From: Acidobacteriota bacterium
Lineage (GTDB): Bacteria; Actinomycetota; Acidimicrobiia; Acidimicrobiales; Palsa-688
Length of the DNA: 64,000 nt
Direction of reading: 5' to 3'
Assembly (NCBI GenBank): GCA_028876385.1
Contig: JAGWSF010000120.1
Coordinates: 1-64,000 of the forward strand
The position numbers and the translations under genes were made by a program. Each line of letters starts with the position of its first letter. The first letter of the stretch is position 1. Shown in pieces: positions 43,347 to 52,112 of this stretch. The notes beneath the pieces are model-generated. The model searched no databases. It had not been told where the DNA came from and saw nothing but the letters and a program-made list of their open reading frames with translations.

Positions 43347-44786
43347 ATGGGGGAACGAGACGACATATTCGCCAGTGCCCGGCGGTTGGCCGGGGCCATC
43401 CGACTCGGTGAGCTGAGCCCGTCGGAGGCACTGGACACCTGCCTGGAGCGGGTCGACCGGCTCAACCCGGAGTTGGTGGCGGTGATCTGGCGCAACGATG
43501 ATGACGCCCGCGAGCGGGCTCGCCAGGCCACCGACCGCCTGGCCCGGACCCCGTCGGGCGAGCGAGGGGACCTCCCGCCGTTCTTCGGTGTGCCGCTGCC
43601 GGTCAAGGACCTGACCGCAGTGGCCGGATGGCCGGTCACCTACGGTTCCTGGGCCGCGCCCGACCGTCTCTCGGACGAGAGCGCCCTCGTCGTGGAGGCC
43701 TTCGAGCGGGGCGGCTTCCTCCTGACGGGTAGGACCAACACCCCCGAGTTCGGGCCCATCACCGCCGCCGAGAACGTCCGCTACGGGGTGTCGCGCAACC
43801 CCTGGGACCTCGATCGCACCCCGGGCGGCTCGAGCGGCGGGGCCGCCGCCGCGGTGGCCGCCGGCATGTTCCCCGTCGCCCACGCCAACGACGGTGGTGG
43901 CTCCATCCGGATCCCGGCGTCGTGCTGTGGGCTGGTCGGCTTGAAGGTGAGCCGGGGCCGGGTCCCCAACCGGGTCAACTCCTGGGAGGGGGGTTCGGTG
44001 GAGGGCGTCGTCTCCCGGGACGTCGCCGACACCGCCGCCGTCCTGGACGTCATATCGGGGTTCGACCGGGGCCTCTGGTACAACGCGCCCCCGCCGGCAC
44101 GGCCCTTCGCCGACGAGGTGGGCTCCGATCCCGGTTCGCTCAGGGTGGGCCTGGTCGAGACCGCACCGTTCGGTCTGCCGCTGGACCAGGTCTGCCGGGA
44201 CGCCGTCGGCCACGCCGGGCGGCTCCTGGAGTCCATGGGCCACCGGGTCGAGCCGGTGAGCTTCGAGATACCCGACGAGTTCCTCGCCGCCTTCTTGAAC
44301 GTGGTCAACAGCGGGCTGGCCGATTACGACGACATCGACTGGGACCGGGCCGAACCACACGTTCGGGCCAACCGGGCCGCCGCCCTGCAGGTCGACAGCC
44401 TCTCCTACGTGCGTTCGGTGCACCAACTGCAGCGCTTCACCCGGGAGCTCGTGGCCCGGTGGGGCACCGAGTTCGATGTGCTGCTGACACCGACCATGAG
44501 CATCGCCCCGCCACGCGCCGGGGAGATACTGGCCGCCGTCCACGAGGGGGCGGGCGGGGGACCGGCCCTGCAGGTCTTCCAGATGGCCGTCTTCACCTCG
44601 GGATTCAATATGACCGGCCAGCCCGCCGTGTCGCTGCCCACCTACTCCACCGAGCAGGGACTACCCATCGGGGTGCAGGTGGTGGGGGGACCGTGGGAGG
44701 AGGCTCTCCTCCTGCGACTGGCCGCCCAGATGGAGCCGGCGGCCGGATGGTTGGACCGCCGGCCCGAGCCCCGACCGGCGCCCTGA
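43347..44786 (+). CDS. Amidase (amidase signature family)
   Basis: 479 residues from ATG 43347 (an ATG at 43335 is also in frame). PLPVKDLTAVAG holds the catalytic Lys, and RTPGGSSGGAAAAVAAGMFPVAHANDGGGSIRIPAS holds the two Ser of the Ser-cisSer-Lys triad. NMTGQPAVSLPTYSTEQGLPIGVQVVG is the C-terminal family block. It hydrolyses a carboxamide; the substrate is unknown. It is followed by the MFS transporter gene on the same strand, which may import that substrate. Confidence 0.93.
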   Translation: MGERDDIFASARRLAGAIRLGELSPSEALDTCLERVDRLNPELVAVIWRNDDDARERARQATDRLARTPSGERGDLPPFFGVPLPVKDLTAVAGWPVTYGSWAAPDRLSDESALVVEAFERGGFLLTGRTNTPEFGPITAAENVRYGVSRNPWDLDRTPGGSSGGAAAAVAAGMFPVAHANDGGGSIRIPASCCGLVGLKVSRGRVPNRVNSWEGGSVEGVVSRDVADTAAVLDVISGFDRGLWYNAPPPARPFADEVGSDPGSLRVGLVETAPFGLPLDQVCRDAVGHAGRLLESMGHRVEPVSFEIPDEFLAAFLNVVNSGLADYDDIDWDRAEPHVRANRAAALQVDSLSYVRSVHQLQRFTRELVARWGTEFDVLLTPTMSIAPPRAGEILAAVHEGAGGGPALQVFQMAVFTSGFNMTGQPAVSLPTYSTEQGLPIGVQVVGGPWEEALLLRLAAQMEPAAGWLDRRPEPRPAP

Positions 44787-44928
44787 CCCGACCGACGACC
44801 TGAAGCCCTCCGGCGGGTGACTCGGGCGTGTCCGCGGCCGAGCCCCGGCCGGGTGGGCCCGCCTAGACGTCGGAGGGTGTTGGGGCCGGGCCCCGCTGGG
44901 TATAGGCGCCTGCGGGGAGGTCAGAGAC

Positions 44929-46578
44929 ATGACGACACTCGCAGATACTGGAAACCTTCGCTCGGCGGGCGGCAACTTCAGTTTGGTCCCGGCCCGCATC
45001 GACCGGCTCCGGTGGTCCCGGTTCCATACCCGCCTGGTGATCGCCCTCGGGGTGGCCTGGGTCCTCGACGGGCTGGAGATCACCATCGCCTCCAACTCGA
45101 CGTCGATCATCTCCTCGAAGGCCGCCCTGCACATGTCGTCGGCGTCGGTCTCGTTCTCGGTGGGCACCGTCTACCTGCTCGGCGAGGTCGCCGGCGCCAT
45201 CTTCTTCGGGCGGCTGTCGGATTCGTGGGGACGGCGCAACCTGTTCATGATCACGCTGGGCGTCTACCTGCTCGGCGGGGGACTTACGGCGCTCACCCTG
45301 GGCCACAGCGAAGGATGGGTCCTCTGGCTGGACCTGACCCGTTTCGTGGCCGGTATGGGTATCGGAGGCGAGTACGCGGCCATCAACTCGGCCATCGACG
45401 AACTGATCCCGGCCCGCTACCGGGGGCGGGTCGACATCGCCGTAAACGGCACCTACTGGGGCGGGGCGCTGATCGCGTCGGTGCTGTTCCTCGAGGTGGT
45501 CAAGCACCTGCCCATGTCCTACTCGTGGCGGGTCGCCTTCCTGTTCGGCCCGGCGCTGGGCTTCGTCGTACTGTTCGTGCGCAAGAACCTGCCCGAGAGC
45601 CCCCGCTGGCTGCTCATGCACGGCCGGGTGGAGGAGGCCGAGGCGGCCGTGGCCGAGATCGAGCGGCACACCGTCGACTCGGGCGGGTCGCTCGACGAGG
45701 TGGACGAATCCAAGGCCATCGAGGTTCGTCCCCCCAGCCAGACCGGCTTCATCGCCCTCGGCCGGACCCTGGCCGTCACCTACCCGAGGCGGACCGTGCT
45801 GGGCGCCTCGCTCATGATCACCCAGTCGTTCCTGTACAACGCCATCTTCTTCACCTACTCGCTGGTGCTGACCAAGGTCTACGGGGTGAGCAGCGGGTCC
45901 ACGGCCTACTACTTCATGGCCTTCGCCGCCGGGAACTTCATCGGGCCGCTCCTCCTCGGACACCTCTTCGACAGCATCGGCCGGCGCAAGATGATCGCCG
46001 GCACCTACAGCATCTCGGCCGTGCTCCTCGCGGTCAGCGCGGTGCTGTTCAAAGCCGGCGACCTGACCGCACTCACCCAGACCCTGTGCTGGTGCGTGAT
46101 CTTCTTCTTCGCATCGGCCGGCGCGTCAGCGGCCTACCTGACGGTCAGCGAGATCTTTCCCGTGGAGGTACGGGCCAAGGCCATCGCCGTGTTCTTCGCC
46201 GTGGCGCAGTTCTTCGGATCGTTCGGGCCGTGGGTGTACGGCGAGCTGATCGGCAACGGCACCAACCACACCGCCCTGTTCATCGGATACCTGCTCGGGG
46301 CGGGGGTCATGCTGCTCGGAGCGGTGATCGAGGCCGTCCTCGGGGTCGACGCCGAGGGCCGGTCCCTGGAGGACATCGCCCTGCCGCTCGCCCTGCAGGG
46401 CGACTCGCCCTCCCCTCACCTCGGTGCGCTCACCGGTGCGCCTCGGCCGCCGGCCGCCCGCTCGGTGCTGGATCTTCGTCCGAGCGGGTCAGACTCCGCC
46501 GGTGGGGCGCCGGGGCCGGTCGCCGGCGAGGGCGCCGACGGGCCGGGCCGGGACCCCTCGGAGCGGCGCTCCCCCTGA
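44929..46578 (+). CDS. MFS transporter, sugar-porter/aromatic-acid-like
   Basis: 549 residues, 12 membrane segments, with a long Pro/Gly-rich cytoplasmic tail (from about 480). GRLSDSWGRRNLFM after TM2 and GHLFDSIGRRKMIAG after TM8 are the two copies of the MFS loop motif. RYRGRVD and PESPRWLLMHGR are typical of the sugar-porter/SLC22-like branch. The substrate is unknown and may be an organic acid or an amide, given the amidase upstream. Shine-Dalgarno GGGAGG lies before ATG 44929. Confidence 0.88.
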   Translation: MTTLADTGNLRSAGGNFSLVPARIDRLRWSRFHTRLVIALGVAWVLDGLEITIASNSTSIISSKAALHMSSASVSFSVGTVYLLGEVAGAIFFGRLSDSWGRRNLFMITLGVYLLGGGLTALTLGHSEGWVLWLDLTRFVAGMGIGGEYAAINSAIDELIPARYRGRVDIAVNGTYWGGALIASVLFLEVVKHLPMSYSWRVAFLFGPALGFVVLFVRKNLPESPRWLLMHGRVEEAEAAVAEIERHTVDSGGSLDEVDESKAIEVRPPSQTGFIALGRTLAVTYPRRTVLGASLMITQSFLYNAIFFTYSLVLTKVYGVSSGSTAYYFMAFAAGNFIGPLLLGHLFDSIGRRKMIAGTYSISAVLLAVSAVLFKAGDLTALTQTLCWCVIFFFASAGASAAYLTVSEIFPVEVRAKAIAVFFAVAQFFGSFGPWVYGELIGNGTNHTALFIGYLLGAGVMLLGAVIEAVLGVDAEGRSLEDIALPLALQGDSPSPHLGALTGAPRPPAARSVLDLRPSGSDSAGGAPGPVAGEGADGPGRDPSERRSP

Positions 46579-46580
46579 AG

Positions 46581-46626
46581 CAGCGCCGGCCCGGGGACCG
46601 GCGCAGCGCCGGCCCGGGGACCGGCA
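46581..46626. terminator. 23-bp direct repeat forming hairpins between convergent genes
   Basis: Two copies of a 23-bp unit (46581-46603 and 46604-46626, one difference at the last base). The first contains GCGCCGG and CCGGCGC as a perfect 7-bp stem. It lies 2 bp after the MFS stop, between convergent genes, where a bidirectional terminator is expected. No T-tract. Confidence 0.6.
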
Positions 46627-46671
46627 GGTCCTCGGGCCGGGATCGCCGCGGGGTCGGCGCCGGCCCGCCTG

Positions 46672-47145
46672 TCAGGTGATCGGATCGGCCGGGCTGGTCT
46701 GTTCGATCTGCTCGACGGCCTCGTCCACGGTGGTTACCGCGGTGAGGTCCACGCAGTCGTCGGAAGGGGCCGGTTCGTCGCCGTCGCCCACCTCGGCCCA
46801 GACGATCTTGCCCTGGTCCCGGTTCTCCATGCCCCACGCCTGCGACACCGCCGACACCAGGGCCAGCCCCCGGCCGCTGGTGGCGTCAGGGGGTGCCGGC
46901 GAAACCACCGGCAGGCGGGGGTTCTCGTCGTAGACCTCGATGCGGACGCGCGACGGCCGGGCCTCGACGCGCAGCACCACGGCGGTCCGGGCGTGGAGTA
47001 CGGCGTTGGTGACCAGCTCGCTGGCCACCAACACGGCGCTGTCGAGGTGCTCGGCCACATCCCAGCTCTCGAGGCGGTCGCGGACGAATCGACGGGCCGC
47101 CGTGACCATCTCCGGGTTGCTCTCGAACTCCAGACAATCATCCAC
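46672..47145 (-). CDS. Anti-sigma-type ATP-binding protein (HATPase, RsbW-like)
   Basis: 157 residues. VLVASELVTNAVLHA is the N-box of GHKL ATPases, VRIEVYDENPRLP the strand with the ATP-contacting Asp, and SGRGLALVSAVSQAWGM the G-box. It has the size of RsbW/SpoIIAB-like anti-sigma kinases common in actinobacteria. It may pair with the SpoIIE-type phosphatase at 23634. The last 30 residues are acidic. Confidence 0.85.
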   Translation of the reverse strand: MDDCLEFESNPEMVTAARRFVRDRLESWDVAEHLDSAVLVASELVTNAVLHARTAVVLRVEARPSRVRIEVYDENPRLPVVSPAPPDATSGRGLALVSAVSQAWGMENRDQGKIVWAEVGDGDEPAPSDDCVDLTAVTTVDEAVEQIEQTSPADPIT

Positions 47146-47233
47146 GCGGCCAGCTGCCTCACCATTTGAGGGGCGGGGTTCGAGGTCGCCGGGCCACGAG
47201 CCAGGGATCTCGACCCCCAGATTTATAGCAGAC

Positions 47234-47752
47234 CTAACTGTCCTGTTCGGGGCTTGCGAGACTAGACGTGGCGACTGTCCCGAAAATGGTGATCACGAAC
47301 AGCACGAAGGTGATCACGTGGACCGAGGTGCACCACTCGCAGATGGCCCTCACCCGGTACAGCTCGTAGTAGACCAGGCGTAGGGCCGACGCCAGCCCGA
47401 CCACGCACCAGGCCACCCGGCCGGCTCTAACCGCCGTGGCCGTGGCCCGCCACGCCCAGGGCGACTGCAGCGGCACCATCACCACGAAGTACACCAGCCC
47501 GAGCAGGGCGACGGGGATCCCGAACCACATGGACCAGGGGCTGGTCGTCACCTTGGCGCAGTTGATCAGGCTGCCCGCCCCGCCCGTCGGGCAGGCCAGC
47601 GACGTGGAGCCGGTGTAGTGCTCGTAGGTGAGATAGGCGCTGACGCCGAGACCCACCACCGACAGGGCCGTACCGGTCAGCCACGGCCAGCGGGGTCGGT
47701 CGGCACCGAGGGGCTCGACTTCGGGGCCCGAGACCCTGGTGGCGTCGGCCAT
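47234..47752 (-). CDS. Vitamin K epoxide reductase family protein (VKOR)
   Basis: 172 residues with four to five membrane helices. INCAKVTTSPWSMWFGIPVALLG carries the loop Cys and Ser/Trp of VKOR, and AICEWCTSVHV is the CxxC active site. Bacterial VKOR reoxidises a Trx-like partner and passes electrons to quinone, replacing DsbB. It follows the DUF929 gene by 15 bp on the same strand, its probable redox partner. Confidence 0.93.
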   Translation of the reverse strand: MADATRVSGPEVEPLGADRPRWPWLTGTALSVVGLGVSAYLTYEHYTGSTSLACPTGGAGSLINCAKVTTSPWSMWFGIPVALLGLVYFVVMVPLQSPWAWRATATAVRAGRVAWCVVGLASALRLVYYELYRVRAICEWCTSVHVITFVLFVITIFGTVATSSLASPEQDS

Positions 47753-47767
47753 GGCCGGGTGGGCGGC

Positions 47768-48754
47768 TCAGCCGCCGTTCGCCGGGGTGGAGGTCCCGGT
47801 GTTACCCGACGAGGTGACCGGGGCGTTGACCTTGGCCACCGCGGCGCAGACGCTGCTCGGCTGGTCCTTGGTCATGTTGCACAGGTACTTGGTGAACACC
47901 GCCGCCGCCGAGTTGATCTGGGCCCCGATGGTGTTGTTGTTGCTGCCCACCGAGGCGAGGATGTCCGAGAAGCTCTTGTAGTAGATGGTCTGCGGGTTGT
48001 ACTGGGCCGACTCGAGGACGGCCTGGCCCCCGAAGTCGATGAAGGGGAAGGCCAGGTTGGTCCCCTCATTGGCCGTCCACACGGCCTGCTCGGCGTTGGT
48101 CAGCTTCTCCAGGGTCTTGTAGTAGCTGCCGCTCGGCTGGTTGGTGTAGAGCTCTTTGGGCACGAAGCTCAGGTAGGGGCTCGAATAGGTGGAGCCGTAG
48201 TAGGTCCAGGTGCCGGCGTCGCCGTCGGACACCGCCGAGTGGGTGGTCCCGAGGTTGGTGAAGGTGCCGAACTTCATCAAGGCGATGGTCATGGGCCAGC
48301 GCTCGGCGGCGCAGATGGGACAGAACTCGGCCCCGATGAACAACACTTCGGGCTTGCCGTTCTGGGTGAGGGGTCCCCCGGCTGCGGTGCTGGCGTAGGT
48401 GGTGGGCGTGATCCGCCCGTTGCCCTCGACCAGGGTGGAGACGGTGATGGCGTTGACCTGGTCCACCGCGGCGGCCGGCGCCGGGCTGCGGGGAGCGCCG
48501 CCGCCACCACCGGAAACGCTGAACGCGACGACCACGACGATGATCACCACGGCTGCACCGACGGCCAGGATGGCGTAGGTACGGTTGCGGCGATGGGCCG
48601 CCTGGCGGGCCTGGCGACCGCGAGCCGGCGGGGCGCTGCGGACCGGGCCGCCACCCGGGCGGGGGCGGTTGGCGCCTTTACCCTTGCCGGCGCGAGGCGG
48701 TACCGCCGCCTTGGCGCGTGGAGCCTGGTCGTCGGGGGGGCGGGCCTCGCTCAC
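47768..48754 (-). CDS. DUF929-type thioredoxin-like membrane-anchored protein
   Basis: 328 residues from GTG 48754. A basic Pro/Gly/Arg-rich N-terminus (about 55 residues) precedes one membrane helix (about 62-82). An extracytoplasmic domain follows with KPEVLFIGAEFCPICAAERWP, whose CPIC is the redox CxxC. It resembles DUF929 proteins of actinobacteria and archaea. With the adjacent VKOR it forms a likely disulfide-forming pair outside the membrane. Confidence 0.85.
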   Translation of the reverse strand: MSEARPPDDQAPRAKAAVPPRAGKGKGANRPRPGGGPVRSAPPARGRQARQAAHRRNRTYAILAVGAAVVIIVVVVAFSVSGGGGGAPRSPAPAAAVDQVNAITVSTLVEGNGRITPTTYASTAAGGPLTQNGKPEVLFIGAEFCPICAAERWPMTIALMKFGTFTNLGTTHSAVSDGDAGTWTYYGSTYSSPYLSFVPKELYTNQPSGSYYKTLEKLTNAEQAVWTANEGTNLAFPFIDFGGQAVLESAQYNPQTIYYKSFSDILASVGSNNNTIGAQINSAAAVFTKYLCNMTKDQPSSVCAAVAKVNAPVTSSGNTGTSTPANGG

Positions 48755-48879
48755 GGGCCAAATCCTACGAGACAGTTGAAGGCGGCGCCGGTCGCTCACC
48801 CGGTCGGGTCAAAGGGGCCGCCCGCGGATCCGCCCGCGGCCCGCCCGGCCGCCGAGACATATTTCACTTTTGTCGGGTA

Positions 48880-48909
48880 TTGCCGGATGGTCCGACCGGT
48901 GTATATAAC
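48880..48909 (+). promoter_or_regulatory. Putative promoter of the PF10118-like gene
   Basis: TTGCCG (48880-48885) and TATAAC (48904-48909) are 18 bp apart in an unusually A/T-rich stretch (GTATATAACTACTACTAG) within a GC-rich region. The start codon is about 67 bp further on. Spacing and composition fit a sigma-70-like promoter. Confidence 0.5.
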
Positions 48910-48976
48910 TACTACTAGTACGAAAAAGAAGGGGCTGGCTGCCCGTACAGACGGCCCGTACTGGAGGAGGAGACCC

Positions 48977-49870
48977 GTGACCCCCACCACCGCGACCCCC
49001 ACCGGGCCCGCCGTGCCGGACCGTTGGATCCCGACCCGACGCCTAGCCTTCGACTTCGCCGCCGAGGACCTGCCCCGGTACTTCGCCGACGGCGACCTGG
49101 TCTTCAGCCACGTGCTGGCCGTCCTGTCGGCGCTGTTCCCCGAGGGCGAGGACTTCTTCGTCCGGTCGGTGCGTCACTACCGAGACCGCATCAGCGACCC
49201 CGTCCTGCAGAAGCAGGTCGCCGGGTTCATCGGGCAGGAGGCCGTCCACGGCCGCCTGCACCGCCGGTTCAACGACCGCCTGGCCGACCGGGGCTACCCG
49301 ACCCGCTTCGTGGACCGGGCCACCGGGAGGCGCCTGGCCCTCGTCGCCCGCCTGGCGCCCCCGGCCTACCAGTTGGCGGTGACCGCCGCGCTGGAGCACT
49401 ACACCGCCACCTTCGCCGAGGTGCTGCTCGGCGATCCCCGGGCCCAGGCCCTGTCGTCGGTGCCCGAGGTGCGGGCCCTGTTCCTGTGGCACGCGCTGGA
49501 GGAGAGCGAGCACAAGGCGGTGGCCTATGACGTCTTCCAGCACGTGTGCGGGAGCCACCGGCTGAGGACCCGGGTCATGAAAGCCACCACGGTCGTGTTC
49601 CTCGGGGCCCTGGCCGTCCACTCGGCGCTCTCCCTGGCCGCCGACCGCCGGGCGTGGAACCCCCGTCGCCTACTGCCCAGCCTGGCCCGGCTCGGCGGCA
49701 ACCCCTTCTTCGAGGCCCGGGTCCGGGAGCGGCTCCGCGACTACAAACGGCCCGACTTCCATCCCGACGACCACGACGCCACCGAACTGCTCGAACGGTG
49801 GCGGGCCGAGCTGTTCGGCTCGGAAGGCGAGCTGGCCGGGATGGTCACCGGCGCCGAGGGCGGGAGCTGA
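48977..49870 (+). CDS. Metal-dependent hydrolase, PF10118-like
   Basis: 297 residues from GTG 48977, with GGAGGAGGAGA upstream. The mostly helical protein has metal-ligand-like motifs GQEAVHGRLHRRFN, LEHYTATFAE and WHALEESEHKAVAYDV, a diiron-like E..ExxH arrangement used by the predicted metal-dependent hydrolase family PF10118. A hydrophobic stretch lies near 205-225. Substrate unknown. Single gene, convergent with the ketopantoate-reductase-like gene. Confidence 0.8.
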   Translation: MTPTTATPTGPAVPDRWIPTRRLAFDFAAEDLPRYFADGDLVFSHVLAVLSALFPEGEDFFVRSVRHYRDRISDPVLQKQVAGFIGQEAVHGRLHRRFNDRLADRGYPTRFVDRATGRRLALVARLAPPAYQLAVTAALEHYTATFAEVLLGDPRAQALSSVPEVRALFLWHALEESEHKAVAYDVFQHVCGSHRLRTRVMKATTVVFLGALAVHSALSLAADRRAWNPRRLLPSLARLGGNPFFEARVRERLRDYKRPDFHPDDHDATELLERWRAELFGSEGELAGMVTGAEGGS

Positions 49871-49876
49871 CGCCGC

Positions 49877-50839
49877 TCAGATGAGCGCGGCCAACTCGTC
49901 CGGCGTCATCGAGCCGGGGGGAGCCTGGCGGGTCGCCGCTTGCCGGGCCACGCGGACCAGGAGATCGTTGACCGGGGTGGGGTACCCGTGCAGCCGGCCG
50001 AGCAGCGAGATCTCCCCGTTGAGCCAGTCGGTCTCGATGCGGCCGGTGGACCGTTGCATGCTCTGCCAGCTCGACCCGCCCGGGCGGCGTTGCCCGGCGA
50101 TGTCACGGATGGTCAGGATGTCACCCCTCCGCTGACGGTCCTCGTCCTCCGAGGCCACCTCCACGCCGGCGACCCGCAGGCAGGCCTCGCCCTCCTCGCG
50201 GGCCCGGACGCTGACCGGGTCGGTCCCGAACCGGCCCCCGCAGAGGGCCTCCACCGAGTTGGCCAGGTTCATGATGAGCTTGCGGTACTTCCACCTCATG
50301 AGATCGGGCCGCGGCTCGGACACGAAGCCCCCCGCCCGCAGCGCCGCTGCGATGACCCCCGAGATGTCGTCCACGCCTCCCGGGTGGCGGCCGACGTCGA
50401 GGATCCCCGGCACCGGGAGCGAGTTCTGCTGGACCACCCCGGGCTCGAGGTGGGTGGCCGGGCACATGACGCAGACGGCGTAGACCCGGGCGAACGACCG
50501 CAGCGCCGAGCGCTCATTGTCCACACCGTTCTGCAGGCAGGCCACCGCCACGTCGGGCGGGGCGGCGGTGCGCAACGCTTCCAGAGCGGCGGCGGTGTCC
50601 TGGGACTTCACCGCCAGTAGCACGGCGTCGCCCGAACCGATGCGAGCCTCGTCGGCGTCGCTGACCACGTCCACGTCGATGCGGCGGGCGCCGTCGGCGT
50701 GCTCCACGGTCAGCCCCCCGGCCTTCATGGCCTCGGCGTGGCGGCCGCGGGCGATCATGGTGACGTCCACCCCACCCTCGGTCATCAAAGCCCCGACCAG
50801 GCCCCCGATGGCCCCGGCCCCGTAGACGATGAAGCGCAT
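49877..50839 (-). CDS. 2-dehydropantoate 2-reductase family protein (PanE/ApbA-like)
   Basis: 320 residues from ATG 50839. FIVYGAGAIGGLVGALM is the NADP-binding GxGxxG loop, LLAVKSQDT and CLQNGVDNE are PanE blocks, and KYRKLIMNLANSVEALCGG carries the catalytic Lys and Asn. It reduces a 2-oxo acid such as ketopantoate. Several actinobacterial paralogues have other substrates, so pantothenate synthesis is not certain. Confidence 0.87.
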   Translation of the reverse strand: MRFIVYGAGAIGGLVGALMTEGGVDVTMIARGRHAEAMKAGGLTVEHADGARRIDVDVVSDADEARIGSGDAVLLAVKSQDTAAALEALRTAAPPDVAVACLQNGVDNERSALRSFARVYAVCVMCPATHLEPGVVQQNSLPVPGILDVGRHPGGVDDISGVIAAALRAGGFVSEPRPDLMRWKYRKLIMNLANSVEALCGGRFGTDPVSVRAREEGEACLRVAGVEVASEDEDRQRRGDILTIRDIAGQRRPGGSSWQSMQRSTGRIETDWLNGEISLLGRLHGYPTPVNDLLVRVARQAATRQAPPGSMTPDELAALI

Positions 50840-50876
50840 GGGCCCACCCTCGCACACCGGCGCCGGCCGGGTCGCC

Positions 50877-51269
50877 TCAGCGCTGTCGGAGCCGGTCGAT
50901 CTGGCGGCGGTCCCGCTTGGTGGGCCGCCCGGTAGCCGGATCGCGCACCAGCCCGGGGGCGGTCAGCCCCGGTTCCGGAGGGGGCGGGCTGTGATCCACC
51001 AGGCACTCGGCGGCCACAGGCGCGCCCACCCGTCGCTCGATCACCCGCGCCACCTCGAGCACCCGGTCCCGGCCGTCGAAGCGGATGGTCACGACATCGC
51101 CGACGCGTACCGGCGTGGCCGGTTTGGTCACGCCCCGGTTGACCGCGACATGCCCCGCCCGGCACGCCTCGGTGGCCATGGTCCGGGTCTTGAACACCCG
51201 GACCGACCACAGCCAGCGATCGACCCGCGTCGACTCAGGGTTGCCACCCGCGACGGACACCATCCCCAC
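50877..51269 (-). CDS. S4-domain RNA-binding protein (Hsp15-like)
   Basis: 130 residues from GTG 51269, or 128 from ATG 51263. STRVDRWLWSVRVFKTRTMATEACRAGHVAVNRG is the S4 fold, with the usual TPVRVGDVVTI strand. The C-terminus is basic (TGRPTKRDRRQIDRLR). Hsp15 binds stalled 50S subunits with nascent chains in E. coli; actinobacterial members are similar in size. Confidence 0.87.
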   Translation of the reverse strand: MGMVSVAGGNPESTRVDRWLWSVRVFKTRTMATEACRAGHVAVNRGVTKPATPVRVGDVVTIRFDGRDRVLEVARVIERRVGAPVAAECLVDHSPPPPEPGLTAPGLVRDPATGRPTKRDRRQIDRLRQR

Positions 51270-51457
51270 GATATCGCCGGGCCGGCCCCACCCACGGTGC
51301 GCCGGGCGGACCGCTCCGCCGCCCGGAACCGCCCCGGCGGTCCGGCCCGGGCGGTGACGCCCGGTCCCGGTCGCGCCCGGCCTTCTGCCCCCGATGTCAG
51401 CCTTCGCGGGTATACGGGTGAATCGCCCTCGGGGGCGGCGCGTCTAGCCTCCAACCA

Positions 51458-51937
51458 ATGGACGCCAAGGTCATGCTCTGCGACTTCGCCGAAGTCAGCG
51501 GAGGCAAACTCTTCATCACCGGTGCCGGCATCTCGCTCCTGGCCAGCCCGGCCCCGGTCCCCCCCTATCCGGTCAACGTCTCGCTGGCCATCCTGGTATC
51601 GATTCCCTGGACCGAGACCGACGCCCAGCACGTCATGACGGTGGAGTTGATCTGCGAGGCTTCGGGCGCCCAGCAGCGGGTGATGCTGAGCGACCAGTTG
51701 CCCGAGGGGCACGACCCCGCCGACATGGGGATGATCGTGTTCATCTTCTCGGCCATGCGGCTGCCGACCATGGTCGACGGTGACGAGTCGTCCATGCCCG
51801 TATCGATCCCCCTGTTCGGGCTGCCCCTGCCCGAGCTCGGTCCGTATTTCTTCAGCGTCCGCATCGACGGCCGGGAGATGGATCGGGCGTCGTTCCGGCT
51901 GATCCCCCGCCAAGCGGTGCCGGCCGAGCAGCAGTAG
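51458..51937 (+). CDS. DUF6941-like conserved protein
   Basis: 159 residues. MDAKVMLCDFAEVSGGKLFITGAGIS then PVNVSLAILVSIPWTETD is the pattern of a small beta-rich family (DUF6941) widespread in actinobacteria and without known function. The end, LGPYFFSVRIDGREMDRASFRLI, completes a beta sandwich. No catalytic motif. Single gene. Confidence 0.7.
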   Translation: MDAKVMLCDFAEVSGGKLFITGAGISLLASPAPVPPYPVNVSLAILVSIPWTETDAQHVMTVELICEASGAQQRVMLSDQLPEGHDPADMGMIVFIFSAMRLPTMVDGDESSMPVSIPLFGLPLPELGPYFFSVRIDGREMDRASFRLIPRQAVPAEQQ

Positions 51938-51956
51938 CCGCAGTAGCGGCGGTGAC

Positions 51957-51972
51957 CCCCCCGGAAGGGGGG
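51957..51972 (+). terminator. Short GC hairpin after the DUF6941 gene
   Basis: CCCCCC (51957-51962), GGAA loop and GGGGGG (51967-51972) form a 6-bp stem with a stable tetraloop, about 20 bp after the stop. No T-tract. An A/T-rich stretch follows to about 52040 and may hold the promoter of the conservon genes. Confidence 0.5.
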
Positions 51973-52112
51973 ACGGAGCTCAACAAACTGCTCAAAATTC
52001 TCTAACCCACATAAAAGCCGAAAATCTCGCTCAACTGCGCCAGGCGGCCCGCCGAGACGAGCTTTGGAGGGGCCATCCGGGTCCCTTCGGACACTCACGG
52101 AGCAGCTGACCA

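Noticed and set aside
42249-44543. Long leftward frame through the YceI-like and amidase genes.
   Set aside because: Composition is Gly/Arg/His-rich shadow without domains. The plus-strand genes have clear active-site motifs.
47618-48976. Upstream extension of the PF10118-like gene by 450 residues.
   Set aside because: Antisense shadow of VKOR and DUF929. A strong Shine-Dalgarno precedes GTG 48977.
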